Source: Candidatus Homeothermus arabinoxylanisolvens
Lineage (GTDB): Bacteria; Bacteroidota; Bacteroidia; Bacteroidales; Muribaculaceae
Assembly (NCBI GenBank): GCA_001689405.1
Contig: LUJO01000048.1
Coordinates: 1 to 31,015, forward strand
Direction of reading: 5' to 3'
DNA: 31,015 nucleotides
The notes under the pieces are model-generated. The model searched no databases, was not told the DNA's origin, and saw nothing but the letters and a program-made list of their open reading frames with translations. This document shows, piece by piece, positions 9,586 to 17,119 of this stretch. The position numbers and the translations under genes were made by a program. Numbering within the stretch: the stretch's first letter is position 1; every line of letters begins with the position of its first letter.

Positions 9586-10791
9586 TCAGATTTTGTCTAC
9601 CTCGAGGTCGCCGTTGAAGACTTCGTGCCACGGCAGCCCCTGTGCGGCAATGACTTCGAGGAACGGATCGGGATCAAACTCCTCGACATTGTGTACACCG
9701 GGCTTAACCCACTTTCCTGTAAGGAACACCATAGCTCCGGCCATAGCGGGCACACCGGTCGTGTAGCTTACAGCCTGCATGCCTGTCTCCTTATAGGCCG
9801 CCTCATGACTGCAGTTATTATATATATAGTATGTGAGGTCCTTGCCCTCCTTGTCCTTGCCCGAAATGCGGCATCCTATCGAGGTCTCGCCGTGATAGTT
9901 CTCGCCGAGGTCCTGCGGGTTGGGCAGTACGGCTTTCAGGAACTGCAGAGGTATGATCTTGGTGCCGTTGTAGTCGACTTCGTCTATGCGGGCCATACCT
10001 ATGTTCTGTATGACACGCAAGTGAGTCAGATACTCCTGTCCGAAAGTCATCCAGAAACGTGCGCGCTTGATTGTCGGGAAGTTTACGACCAACGACTCAA
10101 GCTCCTCGTGATAAAGCAGATAGGAATCACGCGGACCTATGTTGGGATAATTGAGCGGAGCGTGAATCTCAAGCGGCTTGGTCACCACCCATTTGCCCTC
10201 CTGATAGTAACGGCCGTTCTGGGTAATCTCGCGGATGTTGATTTCGGGATTGAAGTTGGTGGCAAATGCCTTGCCGTGGTCGCCGGCGTTGCAGTCGACT
10301 ATGTCGAGATACTCCATCTCAGAAAAATAATGCTTGGCGGCATATGCGGTAAACACGCCCGACACTCCGGGGTCGAATCCGCAACCGAGTATGGCGGTAA
10401 GACCGGCCTTCTCGAAACGCTCACGGTAAGCCCACTGCCACGAGTACTCGAAGTGAGCCTCGTCTTTCGGCTCATAGTTGGCGGTGTCAAGATAGTTGGC
10501 CCCACACTCAAGACATGCGTCCATTATCGTGAGGTCCTGATAAGGCAGAGCCACATTGATAACCAAGTCGGGGTTATGACGGCGGAACAAAGCCACAAGC
10601 TCCTCCACGCTGTCAGCATCAACGCGGTCGGTGGTGATATTGGGGGCACCGATGGCCTTGGCAATGGCGTCACACTTGCTTTGGGTGCGTGAGGCCAGCA
10701 CTATCTCAGTAAAGACCTCGGGATTCTGCGCACACTTATGAGCGACAACGGTGCCGACACCGCCCGCTCCTATAATTATGACTTTTGACAT
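9586..10791 (-). CDS. Saccharopine dehydrogenase family protein, probably carboxynorspermidine synthase
   Basis: An NAD(P)-dependent reductive-condensation enzyme of the Lys9/saccharopine reductase family. The N-terminus is a Rossmann nucleotide-binding motif, VIIIGAGGVGTVV. Further family blocks follow: LASRT, then NPDLVINVALPYQDL, then GANYLDTANYEP, then ILGCGFDPGVSGVF. The 401-residue length fits. In Bacteroidales, proteins of this type are thought to make carboxy(nor)spermidine from aspartate semialdehyde and a diamine, the alternative polyamine route. That assignment is from family knowledge, as no decarboxylase partner lies in this window. It starts 51 bases after mscL ends on the same strand, with no promoter box recognised between them, so it may be read through from mscL. 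A strong terminator follows. Confidence 0.8.
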   Translation of the reverse strand: MSKVIIIGAGGVGTVVAHKCAQNPEVFTEIVLASRTQSKCDAIAKAIGAPNITTDRVDADSVEELVALFRRHNPDLVINVALPYQDLTIMDACLECGANYLDTANYEPKDEAHFEYSWQWAYRERFEKAGLTAILGCGFDPGVSGVFTAYAAKHYFSEMEYLDIVDCNAGDHGKAFATNFNPEINIREITQNGRYYQEGKWVVTKPLEIHAPLNYPNIGPRDSYLLYHEELESLVVNFPTIKRARFWMTFGQEYLTHLRVIQNIGMARIDEVDYNGTKIIPLQFLKAVLPNPQDLGENYHGETSIGCRISGKDKEGKDLTYYIYNNCSHEAAYKETGMQAVSYTTGVPAMAGAMVFLTGKWVKPGVHNVEEFDPDPFLEVIAAQGLPWHEVFNGDLEVDKI

Positions 10792-10842
10792 TATGATATC
10801 TTTTTTAAACTGAAATTTTTACGACAACAGAAGCCGGCCGGA

Positions 10843-11271
10843 TCACTTCTTCTCCTTAAGAAGGTCGCGTATCTCGGTAAGAAGCACTTCCTCTTTTGTA
10901 GGTTCGGGAGGAGCGGCAGGAGCCTCTTCTTCCTGCTTTTTAAACTTCATGACCACACGAAGCGCCACAAATATACTCAAAGCTATGATGAGGAAATCGA
11001 CTATGTTCTGGATGAACATACCATAATTTACGGCAACCTCGGCCACTTCGGGACTCACCCCTTCGACAGCAGCCTGAGCCGGCGTGATGATATACTTCAT
11101 GTCTTTGAACGACAGGCCACCCGTGCAAACCGAGATAACCGGCATGATTATATCGTTGACAAGCGACGATACTATCTTACCAAACGCGCCGCCGACGATA
11201 ACGCCGACCGCCATGTCCACCACATTGCCCTTCATGGCAAATGCTTTGAAGTCTTCTAAAAACTTACCCAT
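10843..11271 (-). CDS. mscL: Large-conductance mechanosensitive channel MscL
   Basis: An inner-membrane tension-gated channel that releases solutes on hypo-osmotic shock. The N-terminal amphipathic helix and first membrane helix are diagnostic (GKFLEDFKAFAMKGNVVDMA, then VGVIVGGAFGKIVSSLVNDI). A periplasmic loop, a second helix (IQNIVDFLIIALSIFVALRVV) and a charged cytoplasmic helical tail (EVLLTEIRDLLKEKK) follow. I start it at the ATG at 11271; the frame is open two codons further but begins there with TTG. The length of 142 residues is normal. A TAATTTTG promoter box lies 47 bases upstream, divergent from gap. The saccharopine dehydrogenase-like gene follows on the same strand. Confidence 0.97.
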   Translation of the reverse strand: MGKFLEDFKAFAMKGNVVDMAVGVIVGGAFGKIVSSLVNDIIMPVISVCTGGLSFKDMKYIITPAQAAVEGVSPEVAEVAVNYGMFIQNIVDFLIIALSIFVALRVVMKFKKQEEEAPAAPPEPTKEEVLLTEIRDLLKEKK

Positions 11272-11317
11272 AGTCAATTATTATTTTCTATAAAACGCTT
11301 AACGATGCATTTTCACG

Positions 11318-11325
11318 CAAAATTA
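11318..11325 (-). promoter_or_regulatory. mscL promoter, -7 box TAATTTTG
   Basis: An exact match to the Bacteroidetes -7 element TAnnTTTG on the minus strand, about 47 bases upstream of the mscL ATG. No clear TTTG -33 box was seen at the usual distance. Confidence 0.55.
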
Positions 11326-11379
11326 AAGAATTTTTTCCTTTATTTTATGTGCATTACAAGTTTATTGAAAAAAAAGTAG

Positions 11380-11387
11380 TAATTTTG
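11380..11387 (+). promoter_or_regulatory. gap promoter, -7 box TAATTTTG
   Basis: An exact TAnnTTTG match 50 bases upstream of the gap ATG, giving a leader of about 43 bases. The surrounding sequence is AT-rich, as expected for a strong Bacteroidales promoter. The same octamer serves mscL in the opposite direction 54 bases away. Confidence 0.65.
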
Positions 11388-11437
11388 TATGCCTCAAAAG
11401 GTAGATGATTAACATAACCCAATAATTAATTAAAACT

Positions 11438-12448
11438 ATGACTAAAGTAGGTATTAATGGTTTTGGCCGCATCGGACGTTTCGTATTCCGTGCTTCCACC
11501 AAGAGAGATGACATCGAAGTTGTCGCTATCAACGACCTTCTTCCCGTTGACTACATGGCTTACATGCTTAAGTATGACACAATGCACGGCAAATTTGACG
11601 GCACTGTTGACTACTGCATGGAGAAGAGCCTCCTTATCGTAAACGGCAAGGAAATCCGCGTTACCGCATGCCGCGACCCGAAAGAAATCAACTGGGGCGC
11701 AGTAGGTGCAGAGTACGTTGTTGAGTCAACCGGTCTTTTCCTTACTAAGGAAAAAGCACAGGCCCACATCGAAGCCGGTGCCAAGTATGTAGTTATGTCA
11801 GCTCCCTCGAAGGACGACACCCCCATGTTTGTATGCGGTGTAAACCTTGACAAATATGTAAAGGGCACTCAGTTCGTATCAAACGCTTCTTGCACCACCA
11901 ACTGCTTGGCTCCTATCACCAAGGTTCTTAACGACAAGTTCGGTGTTGTAGAAGGTCTTATGACTACCGTTCACTCTACTACCGCTACTCAGAAGACTGT
12001 TGACGGTCCCTCAATGAAGGACTGGCGTGGTGGCCGTGCCGCTTCAGGCAACATCATCCCCTCTTCTACAGGTGCTGCCAAGGCTGTAGGTAAAGTTATC
12101 CCCGAACTCAACGGCAAACTTACCGGTATGTCTATGCGTGTCCCCACTCTTGACGTATCAGTTGTTGACCTTACCGTTAACCTCGCAAAGCCCGCTACTT
12201 ACGACGAAATCTGCGCCGCTATGAAGGAAGCTTCTGAAGGCGAACTCAAGGGTATCCTCGGCTACACTGAAGATGCAGTTGTATCGAGCGACTTCCTCGG
12301 CGATCCCCGCACTTCTATCTTCGACGCAAAGGCCGGTATCCAGTTGACTCCGACTTTCGTTAAGGTTGTATCTTGGTACGACAACGAGATCGGTTACTCT
12401 AACAAGGTTCTCGACCTCATCGCTCACATGAAGAAAGTAAACGGTTAA
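11438..12448 (+). CDS. gap: Type I glyceraldehyde-3-phosphate dehydrogenase
   Basis: Cytoplasmic glycolytic enzyme converting glyceraldehyde-3-phosphate, NAD+ and phosphate to 1,3-bisphosphoglycerate. The NAD-binding start VGINGFGRIGR, the catalytic block SNASCTTNCLAP (Cys152) and the C-terminal SWYDNEIGYSNK are intact, and 336 residues is the normal length. Its codon use differs from its neighbours (many GGT, GTT, CTT and GCT codons, few CGG or ATA), as expected of a very highly expressed gene. It is monocistronic: its own promoter box lies upstream and a strong hairpin terminator sits 24 bases after the stop codon. Confidence 0.98.
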   Translation: MTKVGINGFGRIGRFVFRASTKRDDIEVVAINDLLPVDYMAYMLKYDTMHGKFDGTVDYCMEKSLLIVNGKEIRVTACRDPKEINWGAVGAEYVVESTGLFLTKEKAQAHIEAGAKYVVMSAPSKDDTPMFVCGVNLDKYVKGTQFVSNASCTTNCLAPITKVLNDKFGVVEGLMTTVHSTTATQKTVDGPSMKDWRGGRAASGNIIPSSTGAAKAVGKVIPELNGKLTGMSMRVPTLDVSVVDLTVNLAKPATYDEICAAMKEASEGELKGILGYTEDAVVSSDFLGDPRTSIFDAKAGIQLTPTFVKVVSWYDNEIGYSNKVLDLIAHMKKVNG

Positions 12449-12472
12449 TAAACCGCATTTTTTCATAAACGT

Positions 12473-12506
12473 CAGCGGTCCTCCACGGAGGGCCGCTGAT
12501 TTTTTA
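12473..12506 (+). terminator. Rho-independent terminator of gap
   Basis: A GC-rich stem (CAGCGGTCCTC with GAGGGCCGCTG, one G-U pair) closes on a 4-base loop at 12473-12498. It is followed directly by ATTTTTTATT. Confidence 0.88.
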
Positions 12507-12859
12507 TTATGATACGTTAATTACAAGACCGGCTGAAAAAAAGACTGACGCAACCGGCTTTTTCATCAGAGCGGATAAAATCAGAGGGCCGTGTCTCTCG
12601 ACAAGGTCCTCCATAACATGTTGTAAAGTGTATACAGGGATGTGATTATGTTTGAAAACTTTTATTCAATCGTTCACAGGCAAATGTATAACATATTTTT
12701 TATAATTGCAACACTTTTTGGTCAGTTTCAGCCAAAAGCTGATTAAGAACATATTTTAAGGGGGTGTTTGAATAAAATATGTATTTTTTTACTATGATAT
12801 GAAACATTTCCAAGTTTATGTGTTATAGTCTTAAATGGTATTTTTATTTTTTTAAACTT
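12507..12859 (+). other. Gene-free stretch between gap and the small lipoprotein
   Basis: About 350 AT-rich bases with no open frame that looks coding. It holds a weak 7-bp stem (12584-12590 with 12605-12611, one G-U pair) built from the same GAGGGCC/GGTCCTC words as the gap terminator. A 5-bp hairpin TCAGC/GCTGA lies near 12727-12741. It must contain the lipoprotein promoter, but I see no exact TAnnTTTG box; TATTTTTT at 12782 and TATTTTTA at 12839 are near matches. A long leader or small RNA is possible but unsupported. Confidence 0.4.
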
Positions 12860-13357
12860 ATGAAGAAGTTATTTCTCTCTGTAGCGGTTGTCGCTACTAT
12901 TGTCATGGCTGCGTGCTCAACGACTGAAAAGGCCAAAGATGAAGGTGCCGATCTTAAGGCAAAAATAGAAAGCTGTACTAATCCCGACAGCTTGAAAGTC
13001 TACGTGCAACAGGCTCAGGCCTATGCCGAAAAGTTAATTAAAGAAGGCAAAGACAGCGCAGCACAGGTTTATCTACAAGAAGTAGCTCCGGTTATAGCGG
13101 CAAAGGATCCGTCAGCCACACCCGTTATGGATAAGATCAAAAACGCAGCCGACTCCGTAGTGGGCAATGTAAAGGACGCGGCCGAAGTTGCCGGTGACTC
13201 CATAGCCGCCAAAGCCGCAGACGTAAAGGATGCCGTAAGCGACAAGGCTTCAGATGTCAAGGATGCAGCCGCCAAAGCAGTTGATGATACCAAAGCCAAG
13301 GCAGCTGACGCAGCTCAAAGCGCAGCCGACAAGGTAAAAGAGGCTCTCGGAAAGTAA
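12860..13357 (+). CDS. Small lipoprotein with LEA-like/apolipoprotein-like helical repeats
   Basis: 165 residues starting at 12860; the longer open frame is rejected because this ATG begins a typical lipoprotein signal (MKKLFLSVAVVATIVMAAC, lipid-modified Cys19). After a mixed segment (about 25-85), residues 95-165 are an Ala/Asp/Lys-rich amphipathic run. Near-repeats of the form AADVKDAVSDKASDVKDAA occur in it, as in LEA-type or YtxH-like helical proteins. It should be membrane-anchored on the periplasmic or outer face and form a long helix. No function is known to me; membrane or peptidoglycan association, or desiccation/osmotic protection, are guesses. It is monocistronic, ending at a strong hairpin. 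Confidence 0.85.
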   Translation: MKKLFLSVAVVATIVMAACSTTEKAKDEGADLKAKIESCTNPDSLKVYVQQAQAYAEKLIKEGKDSAAQVYLQEVAPVIAAKDPSATPVMDKIKNAADSVVGNVKDAAEVAGDSIAAKAADVKDAVSDKASDVKDAAAKAVDDTKAKAADAAQSAADKVKEALGK

Positions 13358-13381
13358 GGATAACCAACCTTTCTACCCATA

Positions 13382-13420
13382 AATAAAAGCATGGACGCGA
13401 AAAGCATCCATGCTTTTATT
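13382..13420 (+). terminator. Terminator after the LEA-like lipoprotein
   Basis: A perfect 14-bp stem (13382-13395 with 13407-13420, core AAAGCATGGA) with an 11-base loop. The A-rich left arm and T-rich right arm make it potentially bidirectional, so it could also stop minus-strand transcripts from the AlbA_2 gene. Confidence 0.82.
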
Positions 13421-13529
13421 ATAATAATACGACATATTCTAACGACAATACGAACAGGGAGACAGTATATACTCAAGGCATGACAGTATTTTGGCTATAA
13501 ATTGTTCATAGCACACAACTGTGATAATC

Positions 13530-15001
13530 CTATTCAAGCCTTTTCAGTATAATCCACTCGCCTGATTTTCTTGCGCCTTTCCGAGTAATGTAGCCATATT
13601 CTTTCAATTCCCGTATAGCTCTGGTTATTGAAGACTCTGATACTCCGATATTATCAGCCAGTTCTGTATATTTGATTGTCGGCTTCATACATACAGTCTG
13701 ATATACTGATTTATGGAGATTTGTAATTGCCAAATTCTTGTTTATACCGTCATTTATACCGTCATTTATACCGTCATCTTTTGACGGTATAAAACTTGAA
13801 TCAGAATTAACGCCCTCTGTAGTTGCATTTTTTGACAGTCTGACAACAACAAGAAAAGCCGTTTCAAGATGTAGTTTGAAATCAGGCTCGCCATTATTGT
13901 TGGCTTTCAGTTCGTCCTCAACCCGAAGGACTCCACGACTGAAACGGTTGACAAAGCCAAGCACTTTCATCGCTTCTGCCACAACTCCGTTACGATAGTC
14001 ATTGACCCAAGGGAAATTGGTTGCATTGGCTTTACCATACAATCCTCCCGGATTCAGAATTTCTATATGGTCATCATACTGGTAAAACTGTATAGGTCCG
14101 TTACCCTCATAGTCACGGTGACATATAGCGTTCATCAATAGCTCACGGATAGCCCAATGCGGATAGTCGGTGACAGTTTCTTCGCGGAGCGCAGACACAG
14201 GAACAGGACGACGGTTGGTTATTGTAGTATCAACAAATGTGTCAAGCTGATAAAGAATCTTCATAAGATTCCCACTGAACTTGTATTCTCGCAACACGTC
14301 TCCGGCTCGCCCTGTACCTTTGAAACGCACATATTGAACGTATGCTCCACATTTTTGCCGAAAAGAATAATTCCGGCGTATGTCGGGCAGTCATGCTTCA
14401 TGTCATAGAATCCAAGCGACTGCATCTGAAGTTTTACATCTCGCTTATCGTCTTCTATTACATCCATAGGTATAGCCTGTGGAAGATATGTTTGTCGAAA
14501 AAGAGCCACGTCAATATCATCGAGAGTCGAGCCGAGACAAGGCAGTGCATCGAAAGTTGAAACATGACAAGCTCGCTTCTCAATAAGCCTTTTCTCGTCA
14601 GTTTCATTAGCCACACCCTTGCGAGGGCCGACACGAACCCATATACGACCTTTATATTTCACCGGAGGGAATACAGCTGGTTGCACCTCGACAACAACAA
14701 CCGTGCCGCCATCAAGTTCAACTTTCTCAACTGTCATCGACGGTTGCGGCTGTATGTTGCCATCTGTTCGGATGGCTGCAATATTCTTCAGCAATTCATC
14801 CGTAATATTGATTGGTTGCACATAGCCGTCATCATCCGCTCCAAGAATCAGATAGCCCGGCTTGCGATGATCAGCCAAATCATTGGCAAACGCACAAATA
14901 GCGTGCCCGAATTTATCGGTATTCGTCGTTGAAACAGTCCTCTCGACCCGGTCACTCTCCAAGTCAAGCAGCATCTTCTGTATTTCGTCCTTGCTAATCA
15001 T
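13530..15001 (-). pseudogene. Frameshifted AlbA_2 / COG2865-type ATP-binding transcriptional regulator
   Basis: Two overlapping frames together make one recognisable protein. The first (start ATG 15001, running to 14261) is the AlbA_2/Schlafen-like nucleic-acid-binding domain, with HAICAFANDLADHRKPGYLI and GRIWVRVGPRKG. It reaches PTYAGIILFGKN and then leaves the family pattern. The second (14342 to 13530) resumes with YVQYVRFKGTGRAGDVLREY, then the GHKL-like block ALREETVTDYPHWAIRELLM, and ends in a winged helix (YTELADNIGVSESSITRAIR). The frame switch falls near 14336-14350, and roughly five family residues also seem missing. Proteins of this type are widespread putative regulators, sometimes phage- or toxin-linked. 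A sequencing error, a true pseudogene or a split gene (GTG start at 14330) are all possible. The gene stands alone. Confidence 0.8.
13741..13793. repeat. 12-bp tandem triplet with an inverted fourth copy
   Basis: TTTATACCGTCA occurs three times head to tail (13741-13776). After 5 bases the exact inverted copy TGACGGTATAAA follows at 13782-13793. It encodes the DGIN-DGIN-DGIN linker between the ATPase-like domain and the winged helix of the broken AlbA_2 gene. Copy number can change by slippage without altering frame. Confidence 0.9.
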
Positions 15002-15186
15002 AGTCAAGATACATTATTTGTTGAAACTGTGGATTATATTCAATCGAATCGCCCGATAGAATTGCATTAACGGCTTCTTAAATCACCCTGAACGAAACGA
15101 GTAAGCACAGTAGAATCGTTGGTAGAGTTGTCAAGATGCGTAAGAAACTCAAAGTCTTTCCAAAAACGCGATGTCCGGGCCTGAGG

Positions 15187-16296
15187 TCATGAGTGGGTCT
15201 CGACCTTTGAGGAGGCCGGGAGCGAAGCATTGCGCTCATCGACGGCTTCTACTACGGCACGGCCGAGTTCCATAAATGCCTCACCTGTGATAGACTCTTT
15301 GACGGCTATAGGCTCACCGCAATCACCACCTTCACATATGGAGCCGACGATGGGTATCTGTGCGAGCAGTTTTACTTTCAGCTTGCGGGCAAGCTCAACG
15401 GCTCCGTCACGGCCAAATATGTAGTAACGCTCGTCGGGATGAGCGGCCGGAGTAAACCAAGCCATGTTCTCCACTATACCGAGTACAGGCACATTGACCT
15501 TTTCATCGGTGAACATGCCTATTCCCTTTCGGGCATCGGCCAGAGCCACTTCCTGCGGCGTGCTGACAATAATCACTCCGGTTATGGCAAGGGTCTGCAC
15601 CAAAGTAAGATGGATGTCGCTCGTGCCGGGAGGCATGTCGATAAGGAAATAATCAAGATCGCCCCAGTTGCCCTGCGTTATAAGCTGATTAAGCGCACGC
15701 GATGCCATGGCTCCGCGCCACAGTACGGGCGCATCGCGCTCCATAAGAAGGCCTATCGACAACAACTTCACGCCGTAGCGCTCGATAGGCACAATATAAT
15801 CCTGACCATCCACTTTCTCCATATAAAGCGGCTCATCCTCGATACCAAACATCTTGGGCACCGACGGGCCGAAAATATCGGCGTCGAGAAGCCCGACCTT
15901 GTAACCGAGCCGTGCGAGAGCCACGGCAAGATTACTTGCCACAGTCGACTTGCCGACACCACCCTTACCCGACGACACACCCACTATGTTTTTCACACCG
16001 GGAAGCGGATTTTCGGGTTTAGGAGCGGGCCCGCTGTTGCGGAATTTTACAGCGATACGGTCTTTCACATCCACCTCGGGCGATATGAAAGTGGTTATGG
16101 CGGTCTCGGCCGCCTTCACAATCGACTTTACAAAAGGGTCGGTGGGTTTGTCAAATATCAGCGAGAAACTAACCGTATTGCCGTCAATACGTATATCGTC
16201 CTCAACCATGCCAAGTTCGACAATGTTTTTCCCGTTTCCGGGATAGCGCACGGTAGCGAGCGCGTCAAGTATAAGTTTCGGATAAATCGGATCCAT
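15187..16296 (-). CDS. mrp: Mrp/NBP35-type Fe-S cluster carrier ATPase
   Basis: Cytoplasmic scaffold or carrier that passes iron-sulfur clusters to apo-proteins. The start at 16296 (MDPIYPKLILDALATVRYPG) matches the family N-terminus; the longer open frame would run deep into trmB. Order: MIP18-like domain (about 5-85), a Pro-rich linker, then the deviant P-loop GKGGVGKST (110-118), LLDADIFGPSVPKMFG and LIDMPPGTSD. The C-terminal CxxC usual in E. coli-type Mrp/ApbC is absent: after GIVENMAWFTP the sequence reads AAHPDERYYIFG. Nearby cysteines are only in SICEGGDCG. It starts 10 bases after trmB and is probably the last gene of a regulator-trmB-mrp operon. Confidence 0.93.
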   Translation of the reverse strand: MDPIYPKLILDALATVRYPGNGKNIVELGMVEDDIRIDGNTVSFSLIFDKPTDPFVKSIVKAAETAITTFISPEVDVKDRIAVKFRNSGPAPKPENPLPGVKNIVGVSSGKGGVGKSTVASNLAVALARLGYKVGLLDADIFGPSVPKMFGIEDEPLYMEKVDGQDYIVPIERYGVKLLSIGLLMERDAPVLWRGAMASRALNQLITQGNWGDLDYFLIDMPPGTSDIHLTLVQTLAITGVIIVSTPQEVALADARKGIGMFTDEKVNVPVLGIVENMAWFTPAAHPDERYYIFGRDGAVELARKLKVKLLAQIPIVGSICEGGDCGEPIAVKESITGEAFMELGRAVVEAVDERNASLPASSKVETHS

Positions 16297-16306
16297 TTTA
16301 TTACAT

Positions 16307-17101
16307 TTATTGTTTGTCATTGTTTTTAATACGCACCTGCGGGTTACAAAGTTCGGGACACTGAAGTTCGCCGCGCGAGAAACTTCGGTATGTATCAGGC
16401 TCAATCTCCACTTCAGGCTCGGAGAGTTCGCCCTGCGCGGGCAGAGTCCATGATATGTATTTTATGGTCAGCCCTCGGTCAAGCCACTGCTGTTCATAAA
16501 AAGTACGTATGCCGAGTATATCGTCGACACCCTGCGGATCGCCATACAGGTCGCACGTGTCGGCAATAAGCGGCAACGAATTGTGCCGGGCCATAATGCC
16601 CGTATAAGTATATAAAAACGGGCTGTCGGTCTTCAGATGCACCCTGCCGCCGTCTTTGAGCACCTCACGGTAAAGGCGAAGAAACCGCGTGCCCGTAAGA
16701 CGCTTGTTGACCTTCTTCATCTGCGGGTCGGGAAATGTAATCCATATCTCGTCGACCTCACCGGCAGCGAAAAAGTATGGCAAAAGCTCTATACTCGTAC
16801 GCAGAAAAGCGGCGTTGCCCATTTTGCGGTCGCGCACCTGACAAGCACCCGACCACATGCGGGCGCCCTTTATATCTATGCCTATAAAATTCTTATCGGG
16901 GAAGCGGGCGGCCAGTCCTACCGTATATTCACCCTTGCCGCAGCCGAGCTCGAGTATTATAGGATTGTCATTGTGAAAATAATCGGAGTTCCAACGGCCT
17001 TTCATGGGAAACCCGCGCTCTTTCAACACGCTGAACGGATACTGAAAGACGCACTCCATCGACTCCATGTCGCTAAATTTCTTCAACTTGTTTTTTCCCA
17101 T
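16307..17101 (-). CDS. trmB: tRNA (guanine-N7-)-methyltransferase TrmB
   Basis: SAM-dependent enzyme forming m7G46 in the tRNA variable loop. The SAM-binding motif ILELGCGKGEYTVGLA, the motif FIGIDIKGARMW and the signature block EIWITFPDPQMKKVNKRLT are all present. The region FLRLYREVLKDGGRVHLKTD also fits the family. The C-terminal 50 residues are an acidic extension (PEVEIEPDTY) of low conservation. Its ATG lies 18 bases after the XRE-S24 stop codon and its stop 10 bases before the mrp start, so the three genes form one probable transcript. Confidence 0.96.
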   Translation of the reverse strand: MGKNKLKKFSDMESMECVFQYPFSVLKERGFPMKGRWNSDYFHNDNPIILELGCGKGEYTVGLAARFPDKNFIGIDIKGARMWSGACQVRDRKMGNAAFLRTSIELLPYFFAAGEVDEIWITFPDPQMKKVNKRLTGTRFLRLYREVLKDGGRVHLKTDSPFLYTYTGIMARHNSLPLIADTCDLYGDPQGVDDILGIRTFYEQQWLDRGLTIKYISWTLPAQGELSEPEVEIEPDTYRSFSRGELQCPELCNPQVRIKNNDKQ

Positions 17102-17119
17102 ATCGGTATACTTTATCGG

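Noticed and set aside
9625..10692. 355-codon plus-strand open frame
   Set aside because: It lies wholly antisense to the saccharopine dehydrogenase-like gene, has no family similarity and a Val/Leu-rich composition typical of a complementary-frame shadow.
12507..12859. Riboswitch or tRNA in the long gap downstream of gap
   Set aside because: No cloverleaf, TTCGA arm or recognisable riboswitch core; only weak short hairpins.
13741..13793. Possible CRISPR array
   Set aside because: Units are 12 bp with no spacers and encode an in-frame protein linker; no cas genes nearby.
15439..16329. 296-codon plus-strand open frame
   Set aside because: Antisense to mrp, whose Fe-S carrier ATPase motifs are clear; the translation is His/Arg-rich and unrecognisable.
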